A stretch of 64,000 nucleotides of DNA from Candidatus Binatia bacterium (GTDB lineage Bacteria; Desulfobacterota; Binatia; HRBIN30). Positions 35,671-43,991 of the stretch are shown piece by piece. The notes under the pieces are model-generated. The model was not told the origin of the DNA and did no database searches. It was given only the letters and a program-made list of their open reading frames with translations. The stretch's first letter is position 1. The number at the start of each line of letters is the position of its first letter. The position numbers and the translations under genes are program-made. The stretch spans positions 202,567 to 266,566 of the forward strand of contig JAKLJW010000001.1 in the NCBI GenBank assembly GCA_023150935.1, given 5' to 3'.

Positions 35671-37491
35671 ATGGGCCTCTTCGATCGTCTTCTGGGCAGT
35701 GCGACGACGCGGGCGGAGGAAGCCGCGGGCACCGCGGTGTCGCAGGCGACGGCCGCAGCGGAGCAGGCGGCCCAGGGCGCCGCCGGGAATGCGCGGGCTG
35801 CGGCTAGCGAAGCCCTGTCCCAGGCCCAGGCTGCCGCACAGCAAGCCGCGAGTGCCGCGACGCAGGCGGCCGATCGGGCTCAGGCGGCCGCCGCCAGCGC
35901 CGCGCAGAGCGCCGGCCAGGCGCTGCAGGCGTATGCGAGTCAGGGGCAAGAGACGGCGCAACAGGCCGTAGGTCAGGCCCAGGAGTCGGCGCAAGCGGCG
36001 GTGAGTCAGGCGCAGCAGGCGGCGCAAGCTGCGCAAGACCGACTTCAGCAAGGCGTGGCCCAGGGCCAACAGATCGCGCAGGACGTCGAAGGCCGGGCTC
36101 GTCAGGCGGTCGGGCAGGCGCAGGCGATGGCGGAGCAGGGTGCCGCGCAGGCGCAGGCCCAGGCCCAGCAAATTCAGGCGCAAGCTGAGGCGGCCGCGGG
36201 CGCGGCGCAACAGGCGGCGGAGCAGGCGCAGCAGGCGGGCATGGCGGCGCTCGAACAGGGACAGGCGGCAGTGCAGGCCGCTGCCGGGGCGGGCGAGGAG
36301 GCGTTGAACGCGGCGGCGGGGGCCGCGAATCAGGCGGCGCAAACCGCCGGCCTCGCCGCGCAGCAAGCTGCCGGCGCGGCGCGCGAAGCAGCCACCCGGG
36401 CCGAGGAAGCAGCGGCCGGGGCGGCCGAAGTTCTGCAGAGCCAGCCCGGTGACCTGACCGACAGGATCCAATCCGCCTTCGGTGATGCTCCGGTGGGCAG
36501 CCCGGTGTCGCCGTGTCCGCTCATGGCGGCGGCTCAGCGGGCGGCGGCTAGTGCCGGCGGCGACCTCCAGACTTTGACGCAGAACACGTTGCAGGCCGCG
36601 CGTGCCACGCAGGTACCCCTCGGGCAGGCGGCGAACGCGGCGGGGCAGGCGGTGAACCGGGCCCAGCAGGCGGCTCAGCAGGCCGCAACGGTAGTGCAGC
36701 AGGCCAGGGACGAGGCGACGCGAACGGCGGCGCAGGTGCAGCAACAGGCCGCGCAAGCGCTGCAAGGTGCCGCGCAACGGGTGCAGCAGGCGGTCGAACA
36801 GGGAAAACAGGCGGCGGCCGGCTTCGTCGAAAGCGCACAGGCGGCGGCGCAACAGGCGCAAGAGCAGGTGACCGCCGCGGTCCAGCAGGCTACCGAGGCG
36901 GCCCGCGGCGCCGCGGCGCAGGCGCAGCAGGCGGCCGCCGGTGCGATGGCCACCGCCCAGGAGGGCGTCGCGCAAGCGCGGGGGCAGGCGGAGGAGATGG
37001 CGAGCGGCGCTCGGGAAACCGCGACGGCGGCCGTCGGCGAAGCCCAGTCCATGGCGCAGGAAGCCGTGGCTCAGGCACAGCAGACGGCGCAGGGGGCCGT
37101 GCAACAAGCGCAGGAGCAGGGCCGTCAGGTAGCGCAAGACGCGCAACAGCAGGCGTTGCAAGCCGCGGCGCAAGCACAACAGGAAGCTGCCTCAGCGCTG
37201 GCCGAGGCGCGCACTGCTGCCGGCGAGGCGATCGGCGCCGTTAACCAGGGCGCGCAGCAGGCGCAGGCCGCCGCGCAACAGGCGGCGGCCGAAGCGCAGA
37301 CGGCGGGGCAGTCGGCACTAGATGGGGCACGAGAACGAGCCCTCGGTGCGGCTCAGGACGCCGCGACCCAGGCGCATGCGGCGGCGCAGCGCGCCACCGA
37401 GGCGGCGGGGACAGCGCAACAGGCGGCAAGCGCCGCCCGCGAGGCACTCGGCTCGGCGCTCGGTGGCCGGCCCGGAGGGTTGCCGTTTTGA
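35671..37491 (+). CDS. Ala/Gln-rich repetitive coiled-coil protein, T6SS island
   Basis: 606 residues, dominated by Ala, Gln and Glu with very few hydrophobic residues other than Ala. It has many QAAQQA/AQAQAE-like units, predicting long amphipathic helices (apolipoprotein or LEA-like). In the centre, residues about 260-310 (LTDRIQSAFGDAPVGSPVSPCPLMAAAQR) break the pattern and may form a distinct module. N-terminus MGLFDRLLGS is not a signal peptide. Placed between the DUF4123 chaperone cluster and PAAR, it is a candidate cargo or a structural extension, but no toxin domain is recognised. Real coding status is supported by the ribosome site GGAAG and by a single uninterrupted frame. Confidence 0.65.
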   Translation: MGLFDRLLGSATTRAEEAAGTAVSQATAAAEQAAQGAAGNARAAASEALSQAQAAAQQAASAATQAADRAQAAAASAAQSAGQALQAYASQGQETAQQAVGQAQESAQAAVSQAQQAAQAAQDRLQQGVAQGQQIAQDVEGRARQAVGQAQAMAEQGAAQAQAQAQQIQAQAEAAAGAAQQAAEQAQQAGMAALEQGQAAVQAAAGAGEEALNAAAGAANQAAQTAGLAAQQAAGAAREAATRAEEAAAGAAEVLQSQPGDLTDRIQSAFGDAPVGSPVSPCPLMAAAQRAAASAGGDLQTLTQNTLQAARATQVPLGQAANAAGQAVNRAQQAAQQAATVVQQARDEATRTAAQVQQQAAQALQGAAQRVQQAVEQGKQAAAGFVESAQAAAQQAQEQVTAAVQQATEAARGAAAQAQQAAAGAMATAQEGVAQARGQAEEMASGARETATAAVGEAQSMAQEAVAQAQQTAQGAVQQAQEQGRQVAQDAQQQALQAAAQAQQEAASALAEARTAAGEAIGAVNQGAQQAQAAAQQAAAEAQTAGQSALDGARERALGAAQDAATQAHAAAQRATEAAGTAQQAASAAREALGSALGGRPGGLPF

Positions 37492-37522
37492 TCGGCATGC
37501 AGCCCGGACAGGAGAGACGGCC

Positions 37523-37822
37523 ATGATGCCCGCCGCTCGTATCGGCGATATGCACGTCTGCCCGATGGTGACGCCGGGCGTACCGCCGATTCCTCACGTC
37601 GGTGGTCCGGTGCTGCCGCCCGGCTGCCCGACAGTGCTCATCGGCGGCCTGCCCGCCGCTCGTGTCACCGATATGTGCCTGTGCGTCGGTCCTCCCGACG
37701 TAATCGTCAAGGGCTCGACCACTGTTCTCATCGGCGGCCTCCCGGCGGCGCGGCTCGGCGACATGACCGCCCACGGCGGTGTCATAGTCGTCGGCTGCCC
37801 CACGGTGCTGATCGGCGGCTGA
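37523..37822 (+). CDS. PAAR-domain protein (T6SS tip)
   Basis: 99 residues with GGAGAG upstream of the ATG. Made of PAAR units: MMPAARIGDMHVCPMVTPGVPPIPHVGGPVLPPGCPTVLIGG, GLPAARVTDMCLCVGPPDVIVKGSTTVLIGGLPAARLGDMTAHGG and a final CPTVLIGG. The conserved Cys/His positions (CP, C and H in TAHGG) are those that hold zinc in the cone at the VgrG tip. It has no fused effector domain, so it would act as a sharpener and recruit cargo through other proteins, with the DUF4123 and coiled-coil genes upstream the likely partners. Confidence 0.93.
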   Translation: MMPAARIGDMHVCPMVTPGVPPIPHVGGPVLPPGCPTVLIGGLPAARVTDMCLCVGPPDVIVKGSTTVLIGGLPAARLGDMTAHGGVIVVGCPTVLIGG

Positions 37823-37834
37823 GGAGGGGCTCGT

Positions 37835-38353
37835 ATGTGCCGCTATTTCAGGACCGGACCGAGTCGTGCAGCGTCGATCGCCGTTCTGGTTGCGGCGGCG
37901 CTTGCGGCGGCAGCCGCGGTGCGTGCGGAGCCCGCCCCGCGGCTCACGCTGTTCTCTCCCGCCGAGGCGGAGCGGCTGCGGATTGATGACGCCGAGTGGC
38001 GGCCGCCACGTCGTTTGCGCGGAGTGCCCCCGGGGCCGCGGATCGACGTCAAGGCGCCGCAGGTTCGCACCGACACGGACGGGGCTTTGATCGAGACCAG
38101 GACCCCGGCCAGCCTCGTGATACGGTTCGAGCCCAATCCGGCCCCCGTGAACATGGGTTCGCTGGAGGTTACGGCGCGCAAGGGGATCTTCTCGAAGTCG
38201 CTAACCGATTTGCTGAAGCCCTATGTGAAGGGTACGTCGCTGGCTGTCGACGCTGTGGAGATCCCGGCCGGTAAGTTCATCGTCGAGATCGCCGTTGCCG
38301 ACGAGAACGGCGCGCAGACCGTCGAGACCTTTCGGCTACGCGTGGACGAGTGA
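37835..38353 (+). CDS. Periplasmic protein of unknown function next to PAAR
   Basis: 172 residues; signal peptide (ASIAVLVAAALAAAAAVRAEP). A mature beta-rich domain follows with PRIDVKAPQVRTDTDG, ASLVIRFEPNPAPVNMGSLEVTARKG and SKSLTDLLKPYVKGTSLAVDAVEIPAGKFIVEIAVADENG, an immunoglobulin-like fold by pattern. I do not recognise a named family. It starts 13 bases after PAAR, so it is in the same run; a role as immunity protein or envelope factor is possible but not shown. Confidence 0.6.
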   Translation: MCRYFRTGPSRAASIAVLVAAALAAAAAVRAEPAPRLTLFSPAEAERLRIDDAEWRPPRRLRGVPPGPRIDVKAPQVRTDTDGALIETRTPASLVIRFEPNPAPVNMGSLEVTARKGIFSKSLTDLLKPYVKGTSLAVDAVEIPAGKFIVEIAVADENGAQTVETFRLRVDE

Positions 38354-38436
38354 CCCGCTCGACGGCCCTTGACGATCGGGTGGGCGTCGAGCGCGGATGG
38401 GGAAGGGTGGCGGATCGGAGCAGCCGTCCGGGTGCA

Positions 38437-39069
38437 CTAAGCCCCGAGGTTGGCGACCTGTACGCGGCGGTTCTTCTGACGACCTTCGTCCGTATCGTTG
38501 GAAGCGATCGGGTTCGTCTTGCCCACACCGACGGCCTGCAGCCGTTCGGGATCGATCTTGTGGGTCCCGGTCAGATAGTTCACTACGCTTTCAGCGCGAC
38601 GCTGGGACAGTTTCAGGTTGTAGGCAGCGCTGCCAACGCCGTCGGTGTGCCCTTCGACGACGAAGCAGTATCCCTTGAGCTGGTCGGAGGAGAGCGCCTT
38701 GCCCAGTTCGTCCAACGTCTGTGTTGCCGCCGGGGTCAGGGCCGCGGAGTTGGTGGCGAACTCGACCTTCAATGCCGCCGCATTCGAGACTGGCTTGGCG
38801 GCGGCCCCGATCCCGCGGCTCCCTCCGGCCGCGGCGCGATACGGTTTGCACTGCGGTTTGCCGGCCGGTGCATTGGGGACCGCACCGATACCGCGCGTGC
38901 GGCGCCCGCCTTCCGTGCCGGCGGCATCGCCGGTCGGTTTCAGAACGTCGATCAGTTCCGCACTGGTCGGTTGATGGCCGGTCAGATCGCGCACTTCCTG
39001 AGCGGCGACTCCCAACGGGGCGACGCAGGCCAGCGAGACGAACGCCGCCAGAGACAGGATCGGTTTCAT
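38437..39069 (-). CDS. OmpA-family peptidoglycan-binding protein
   Basis: 210 residues, signal peptide SLAAFVSLACVAPLGVAAQ with GGGAGGG ahead of the ATG. A Gly/Ala-rich middle is followed by an OmpA C-terminal domain: VEFATNSAALTPAATQTLDELGKAL, FVVEGHTDGVGSAAYNLKLSQRRAESVVNYL and RLQAVGVGKTNPIASNDTDEGRQKNRRV. The Asp and Arg that bind diaminopimelate are present. It anchors a protein to peptidoglycan. Convergent with the preceding T6SS accessory run (84-base gap), so a T6SS TagL-like role is possible, but general envelope function is equally likely. Confidence 0.85.
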   Translation of the reverse strand: MKPILSLAAFVSLACVAPLGVAAQEVRDLTGHQPTSAELIDVLKPTGDAAGTEGGRRTRGIGAVPNAPAGKPQCKPYRAAAGGSRGIGAAAKPVSNAAALKVEFATNSAALTPAATQTLDELGKALSSDQLKGYCFVVEGHTDGVGSAAYNLKLSQRRAESVVNYLTGTHKIDPERLQAVGVGKTNPIASNDTDEGRQKNRRVQVANLGA

Positions 39070-39225
39070 GCAGGGCCCTCCCGTTGCCGCAGCCGGACCC
39101 GGGGTGGGTCGGGCTGATTGCCGAAACGTGACCGCACGATCTCTACATAAACCAATTCACCGGCGGGCGACAATGGAGGGCGTGGGGGCTGGCCCGATTT
39201 GCGCCGCGCCCCCGCGCCTTGCCGT

Positions 39226-40881
39226 TTACGGCGCTTTTGCGCTGAACTTGTCTGCCTGGTTCTTTCTGATTCCAGCGCCGGTGTACGTGCTGGTGAAGCA
39301 GACGCCCGAATCGCTGTTGATGAATTGTGCGGTGATGCCGCCCGTGATGTTCAGGGGCATTGTCGGGTCGGGAGTGTTCGCACCCTTTGCCCTCACGGTG
39401 ATCCGCGACTTGCTCGTCGTGCTGCCCTTACCGGTGATACGAGTTACCCCGTAGCTCGCCCCGGTCTTGTCCTTGAACCTGATACCGGTGGTTTGAGCGA
39501 GACTCCAGCAGGGCACGCCGCTGCAGAGCTGATCGCCGGCGACCGAGGCGGCGACGGCGAGACCGTCGCCGTCGTAGACGCACAGGGCGTAGGTTCGCGT
39601 CATGAAAGGAATGCCCAGCTCGGCCTGGGTCGTGGCCTGCCCGTTCGTCCACCGCCAGGTGATCGTGTCTTTGGTGTTATCGGTACTGTTCTTGATGTGC
39701 AGGGCCGACCGGAAAGCCGTGCGGCAGCCGGTGAACGGCGTTGCCGGGCAGATGCCCACCACGGCAATGGCCGACGGCGATCCGGAGGCCACCCCGGTCG
39801 AGAACGGCGAACCGGCGACGGCACTGAGGGAGCCGTCGGGCGCGATGTCGAACACGCTCACCGAGCGGCCCGGGGAGCCGTGGGTGCCGCCGTTGGCGGC
39901 GAACAGGCGGTTAGTCCCCGGATCGATGGCGAGACCGGCGGTGCCGTTGCCGCCGGCGGCGAAGGGCGAACCCGCCAGCGGCGTCAGCGCGCCGGTGCCG
40001 GCGTTAATACTGTACGCGGAGATATCGCTCGTCAGGTCGTTGGCCACGTAGAGAACGCTCAGCGTAGGGTGAACGAGGGCGTCGGTAGGGCTATCCCCCG
40101 CGGCAAAAGGCGAGCCGGCGATTCCGCTGAGAGTGCCGCCACCGCCGACCGTGTAGCCGCTGACCGTGTCGTCGGAGCCGTTGGCAACGTAAACGCGCGC
40201 GCCGTCCGCGGTCAGCGCGAGGCCGCGTACACCCGTGCCGGCGGCGAACGGAGAACCGGCCACCGGCGTCAGTGAACCGTCGAGGGCGATGCTGTACACG
40301 CCGACGCTGCCCGTGTGGGTCAGGAACAGGCGCGACGCGACCGAATCGATGGCGGCATCGAGAGGGGCCGTTGCGACCGAGAAGGGTGCCATGAGAACCA
40401 TCGAGAGCGCGCCGTTGCTGGCGATGTCGTACACGGAAACGTTGTTGGTGATCAGATCGGCCACGAACAGCCGGGTGCCGTCGGCACTGGCGGCGATGCC
40501 GTTAGGGCGCGTGCCTACCGTCGAAAAGGGCGAACCGGGCACCGTGCTCAAACTGCCGTCGGCGTTGATGTCGAACGCGGCGATGCTGTTGGTTATCGAG
40601 TTGGTGGCATAGAGGCGCTGCCCGGCAGAAACCACCGATGCGCCGCCGACGCTCGGACTGAAGCTCCCGCCGCCCCCGGTCAGAAACGGCGAGCCGGTAA
40701 CGGCGGTGAGAGTCCCACCGGTCCCTACCACGAACGCGCTAACCGAGTTGTCCGGCGAAGGCCGGTTATTATTGACGTAAACGAACTGCGCCGCGGCCAT
40801 TGCGGGCACGACCAGGATCGACAACAGGCCGACGACGGTACCGACTGCCACCGCTTGCACGTTCAGTCTTTGTTTGGTCAT
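39226..40881 (-). CDS. Secreted lactonase-type beta-propeller with lineage C-terminal domain
   Basis: 551 residues with signal segment (VGLLSILVVPAMAAA) and GGGGGAGG before the ATG. Residues about 33-375 are a propeller of repeats like FVYVNNN, VSAFVVGTGGTLTAVTGSPF, similar to 6-phosphogluconolactonase/lactonase families, but used extracellularly here. The last 170 residues (GCRTAFRSALHIKNSTDNTKDTITWRW, then CVYDGDGLAVAASV, GKGSTTSKSRITVRAKGAN and INSDSGVCFTSTY) form a Cys-containing beta domain that I associate from memory with many secreted proteins of Candidatus Binatota-like genomes. No catalytic residues are identified. Confidence 0.75.
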   Translation of the reverse strand: MTKQRLNVQAVAVGTVVGLLSILVVPAMAAAQFVYVNNNRPSPDNSVSAFVVGTGGTLTAVTGSPFLTGGGGSFSPSVGGASVVSAGQRLYATNSITNSIAAFDINADGSLSTVPGSPFSTVGTRPNGIAASADGTRLFVADLITNNVSVYDIASNGALSMVLMAPFSVATAPLDAAIDSVASRLFLTHTGSVGVYSIALDGSLTPVAGSPFAAGTGVRGLALTADGARVYVANGSDDTVSGYTVGGGGTLSGIAGSPFAAGDSPTDALVHPTLSVLYVANDLTSDISAYSINAGTGALTPLAGSPFAAGGNGTAGLAIDPGTNRLFAANGGTHGSPGRSVSVFDIAPDGSLSAVAGSPFSTGVASGSPSAIAVVGICPATPFTGCRTAFRSALHIKNSTDNTKDTITWRWTNGQATTQAELGIPFMTRTYALCVYDGDGLAVAASVAGDQLCSGVPCWSLAQTTGIRFKDKTGASYGVTRITGKGSTTSKSRITVRAKGANTPDPTMPLNITGGITAQFINSDSGVCFTSTYTGAGIRKNQADKFSAKAP

Positions 40882-41199
40882 ACGTCCTCCCCCTGTGCGC
40901 CATGGCGCGTTCGAGCGCGTTTGGGAAACGAGTTCAGCATTCTCACGAGCCTGTTATTCCCATCTTCGAGTCGAGTGTCAAATCAATATCGTGGCAGAGG
41001 CCATGGCGGAGGCCCGGGTCATGAGGCTTCAAGCTACGGTCTCTCGTTCCGCGAATCGCTTCGGCGACCGACCCTGAAGGTGTCTTCGCAATTCGCGGGT
41101 GTCTTATCGGCCGGCTCCAGGGGGCGTGAGTTCGAGTCCCTCGCTCGCCTGTCTCCCGGTCACTGGTCGGGGCGTCGCGACCAGACGCGACCCTCCCTT
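40882..41199. other. 318-base intergenic region
   Basis: Lies between the propeller gene's start and the stop of the next minus-strand gene. It must carry the propeller promoter. A tRNA T-loop-like string GTTCGAGTCCCTC occurs near 41131 but no tRNA folds there. Nothing else was recognised. Confidence 0.5.
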
Positions 41200-42411
41200 C
41201 TAACGACGTTGCGCCCCCCCGTTCTGTGGGCATCCTTCCAGCGCGTTGTTTACGGCGGCGATAACGAATGCGATGTCGACCGGCTCACCGGCCGGAACGC
41301 CCTGTTCGCAGGCGGACAGGTCGAGTTCGCCGAGGACTATGTTCACCAGAGTGAGCAGATCGTCGACGGTCACGCTGTCGTCGCCGTTGCAGTTGCCGGC
41401 GCAGGGGGTGGCGAGGTCGATGTCCGCAGCCGCGTTCTGTGCGCCGACAAACTCGCCAAGATCGCTGCACCCGCCCACCGGCGCGCTGGCGGGAACTGCC
41501 CGGTCGTCGTCGATGCACGGCCGAGCTTCGTTGTTCTCCGGGTCTCGCGGCCCGGTGTAGCGATAGAACTCGTAGCGCCGGATGACCGAGTGCTTGCCCT
41601 GGTCGAGTGGGTCCTCGTTGACCTCGGCGTCTTCCTGTTCGCCTTCGGCGTTGCCCGGCTTGGACTGAATGAGCTTCCACTCCGTTTCGATTTCGGTCTG
41701 GTCCGGCACGATGCCGCCGGCGGCACCGAGCAGCAGCCTTACGAGGTCCTGAGGTTGGAGATCGAGTTCGCTTTCGATCTTGAAGACCTTCATCCACTGC
41801 GGCTCGCCATACTGGGCGTGATTCTCTTCTTCGATGGGTTCGACTTCGGCACGCACATTGACGCCACCGGCGCCGGGGATCACGTTCCAGACGGGCACGG
41901 GAAGATTCACGGTTCGGGGGACAACGTCGAAAAGCGACTGCGGATCGCCGGGATCCGCGGCGACGAGCCAGCGGTAGGTAGTGCGCGTCGGTGTGGCCCG
42001 CAGGCTCACGCCGTAGTGTTCGCAACCGCTGCTCTGGTAGTTTCCCACCGGTCCGTTCGCGTAGCAGTCGTGCCCGTTCGGCGAGATGTTGGCCGGGGCG
42101 ACTGGCGTCGCTTCCCACTGGCTGCCGTTCCAGCGCCGGTAGCGGACGACGACGCGCGGGTGGGCCGGGTCGTCGGCGATGTCGATCACCTCCGGGCTAC
42201 CGTACCGTATGTAGGAACCGCCGAATGTGTAGGACACATCGCTGCTGTCGATGTCCTCCAGTTCGATCTCGAACCCGTGGCACGGGGTGGGGGTGTCGTT
42301 GACGACGTCGAAGTTGCTCAGCGTGCCGAACGCGGTCGCGGAGCTGTCGCCCGGAAGGGCGGGGAGCGACGCGGCACAGACGAGGAGAACCGCTGCCGAT
42401 AGTCGTATCAT
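41200..42411 (-). CDS. Secreted protein with C-terminal dockerin-like module
   Basis: 403 residues starting MIRLSAAVLLVCAASLPAL (signal peptide) with AAGGAG seven bases before the ATG. An N-terminal beta domain (about residues 25-280) has no recognised family; it includes many charged residues and GSQWEATPVAPANISPNGHD. The C-terminal end CAGNCNGDDSVTVDDLLTLVN with VDIAFVIAAVNNALEGC is a dockerin-type calcium-loop pair like those in the 10.6-kb gene. The dockerin module would tether it to a cohesin-like partner, perhaps one of the surface proteins at 9-13 kb, but that is inference. Confidence 0.7.
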   Translation of the reverse strand: MIRLSAAVLLVCAASLPALPGDSSATAFGTLSNFDVVNDTPTPCHGFEIELEDIDSSDVSYTFGGSYIRYGSPEVIDIADDPAHPRVVVRYRRWNGSQWEATPVAPANISPNGHDCYANGPVGNYQSSGCEHYGVSLRATPTRTTYRWLVAADPGDPQSLFDVVPRTVNLPVPVWNVIPGAGGVNVRAEVEPIEEENHAQYGEPQWMKVFKIESELDLQPQDLVRLLLGAAGGIVPDQTEIETEWKLIQSKPGNAEGEQEDAEVNEDPLDQGKHSVIRRYEFYRYTGPRDPENNEARPCIDDDRAVPASAPVGGCSDLGEFVGAQNAAADIDLATPCAGNCNGDDSVTVDDLLTLVNIVLGELDLSACEQGVPAGEPVDIAFVIAAVNNALEGCPQNGGAQRR

Positions 42412-43004
42412 GAGATGTCTCCTTGGAGCGAAATACGCTGCCATGCCGGCTCCCCGGGCGCAAGCGCATCCGAGTCAGCCCCGGGCTAAGTACTCGTCGG
42501 CATAAGTATGTCGACGTATCCGCAGCCGCTCACACTTCGACAAGCTCACCCCTCGACAGGCCTGGCGCGGGCTGACGCCCGCAACCCAAAGCGAACAACC
42601 AGCCCGTTCGCCCCGAGTAGGAGCCCTTCCCCTGGGCTCCGTATCGAGGGGCGCGCCCGTGCCGAGCCTGTCCCTCGATACGCTGCCTGAGAAGACGGCG
42701 GCTACTCGGGACGAACGGCGGGGCACTGCCGTTCCATGGCCTGAAGATTTCTTCGCGCCGTGCGCGCAAACACGGAATTCGTGAAACAGGGTGAGCGGGT
42801 CGCATCATATAGAATACGTTGGCGAATTCATGAACCAGAGTACCGAGGCTCGCGGTCAACGTGGTGCCATGGAATTCGAAACAACCCCGTACGAGCGGGA
42901 CTCGCGACCACAGTTGTACTCCCGACCGGCACGCCGGTCCCCCGCCGGGGAGACCAAACTTGCCGCTCCGTAACGTGCGGAGTATGCTCCGTCGACTCGG
43001 ACCG
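42412..43004. other. 593-base intergenic region with dispersed element
   Basis: Holds the palindromic element copy at 42605-42717 and the promoter of the core-MetE genes. No riboswitch structure (cobalamin box or SAM box) was recognised. The 59-base string beginning 42581 is repeated at the right end of the window. Confidence 0.5.
42605..42717. repeat. Nested-palindrome dispersed element, copy A
   Basis: Outer arms CGTTCGCCCCGAGTAG (42605-42620) and CTACTCGGGACGAACG (42702-42717) pair with one mismatch. Inner arms GTATCGAGGG (42641-42650) and CCCTCGATAC (42672-42681) pair perfectly. It shares arm sequences with 59225-59344 and with the right end of the window. Likely a non-autonomous palindromic repeat family. 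Confidence 0.7.
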
Positions 43005-43991
43005 ATGGAGTTCATCGTTCACAATCACGGCAGCTATCCGCGCGTCGGCGACAAGCCCGGACAGCAGCGCCTGCGCCGCGCCGTTGCCGCGCACGAACGC
43101 GGCGAGCTCGACGATGCCGGCCTCGCCGCGGTGGAACGCGCCTGTATCGACGAAGTCCTGCATGAACAAGAGGCGGCCGGCGTCGATGTCGTTACGGACG
43201 GCCAGCTTCGCTGGGCCGATCCGGTATCGCACTTCATGGGGACGTTGGAGGGTGTGCGCCTCGACGGTCTGCTGCGGTTCTTCGATACCAATTGCTACTT
43301 CCGGCAACCGGTGGTCGTCGGGCCGGTGCGCGCGCGTGGCGCCGTGCTCGCCGGCGACTTCGTGCGGGCGCGCATGGCCGCGGCGCGGACGGTTAAGCCG
43401 GTACTTACCGGGCCTTACACCCTGGCACGGTTGGCCGTGCGCGAGGGCAGCGTGTACGCCAGCGTCGGCGCGCTGGCGCTGGCCCTGAGCGAAGCCCTGG
43501 TAACGGAGGTGGCCGCCCTGGCTGCCGCCGGCGCGACCGTTATCCAGATCGACGAGCCGGCCATCCTCGCGCACCCGGAGGACATCCGTCTCCTGCGCGA
43601 AGTGTGCGAGCCGCTGTGGGCCGCGCGCGGGGCGGCCGAGTTGGTGCTGGCAACCTATTTCGGCGACGCCGAGCCGCTGTATGCGCAGTTGAATTCCATC
43701 CCGGCCGACATCCTGGCGCTCGATCTTGCGTACGCGCCGGGCCTCGTCGAGGTCATTGCCGCCACCGGTGCGAGCAAGGAGATCGCGGCCGGGCTCGTCG
43801 ACGCTCGCAGCACGCGCCTCGAGGACGCCGCCGCGGTGGCGGAGCGGGCGGCTCGTCTCCTGCGCCGCTATGTGCTCGACCGGCTGTACCTCATACCGTC
43901 TTGCGGTCTCGAGTACCTGCCCCGGGCGTACGCGCGGGCTAAGCTGGCGACCCTGGCTGACGCACGGGCGCAGCTTGCGAGGTCCGTGTGA
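43005..43991 (+). CDS. Core-MetE-like methyltransferase, degenerate zinc site
   Basis: 328 residues from MEFIVHNHGSYPRVG, a start preferred over longer frames because it gives the family N-terminus. It has the C-terminal-domain fold of cobalamin-independent methionine synthase: VVTDGQLRWADPVSHFM, PVLTGPYTLARLA, VIQIDEPAI and a final PSCGLEYLP. Where MetE has the zinc-binding H-x-C, this protein reads LATYFG, so two ligands are missing; only the final Cys is kept. Paired with an overlapping paralogue that keeps them. Methyl transfer to a thiol is therefore doubtful for this copy alone; a heterodimer with the next gene is possible. Confidence 0.75.
   Translation: MEFIVHNHGSYPRVGDKPGQQRLRRAVAAHERGELDDAGLAAVERACIDEVLHEQEAAGVDVVTDGQLRWADPVSHFMGTLEGVRLDGLLRFFDTNCYFRQPVVVGPVRARGAVLAGDFVRARMAAARTVKPVLTGPYTLARLAVREGSVYASVGALALALSEALVTEVAALAAAGATVIQIDEPAILAHPEDIRLLREVCEPLWAARGAAELVLATYFGDAEPLYAQLNSIPADILALDLAYAPGLVEVIAATGASKEIAAGLVDARSTRLEDAAAVAERAARLLRRYVLDRLYLIPSCGLEYLPRAYARAKLATLADARAQLARSV

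Noticed and set aside
34900..37179. A 759-codon open frame opposite the Ala/Gln-rich gene
   Set aside because: It is an antisense shadow: Leu/Arg-rich composition follows from reading the Ala/Gln repeats backwards, and it has no homology motif.
41095..41160. A tRNA-like T-loop string GTTCGAGTCCC
   Set aside because: The flanking bases do not pair into a T-stem or acceptor stem and no anticodon arm is present.
42412..43004. Possible cobalamin or SAM riboswitch upstream of the core-MetE genes
   Set aside because: No B12-box or SAM-box signature was seen; the visible structure is the dispersed palindromic element.
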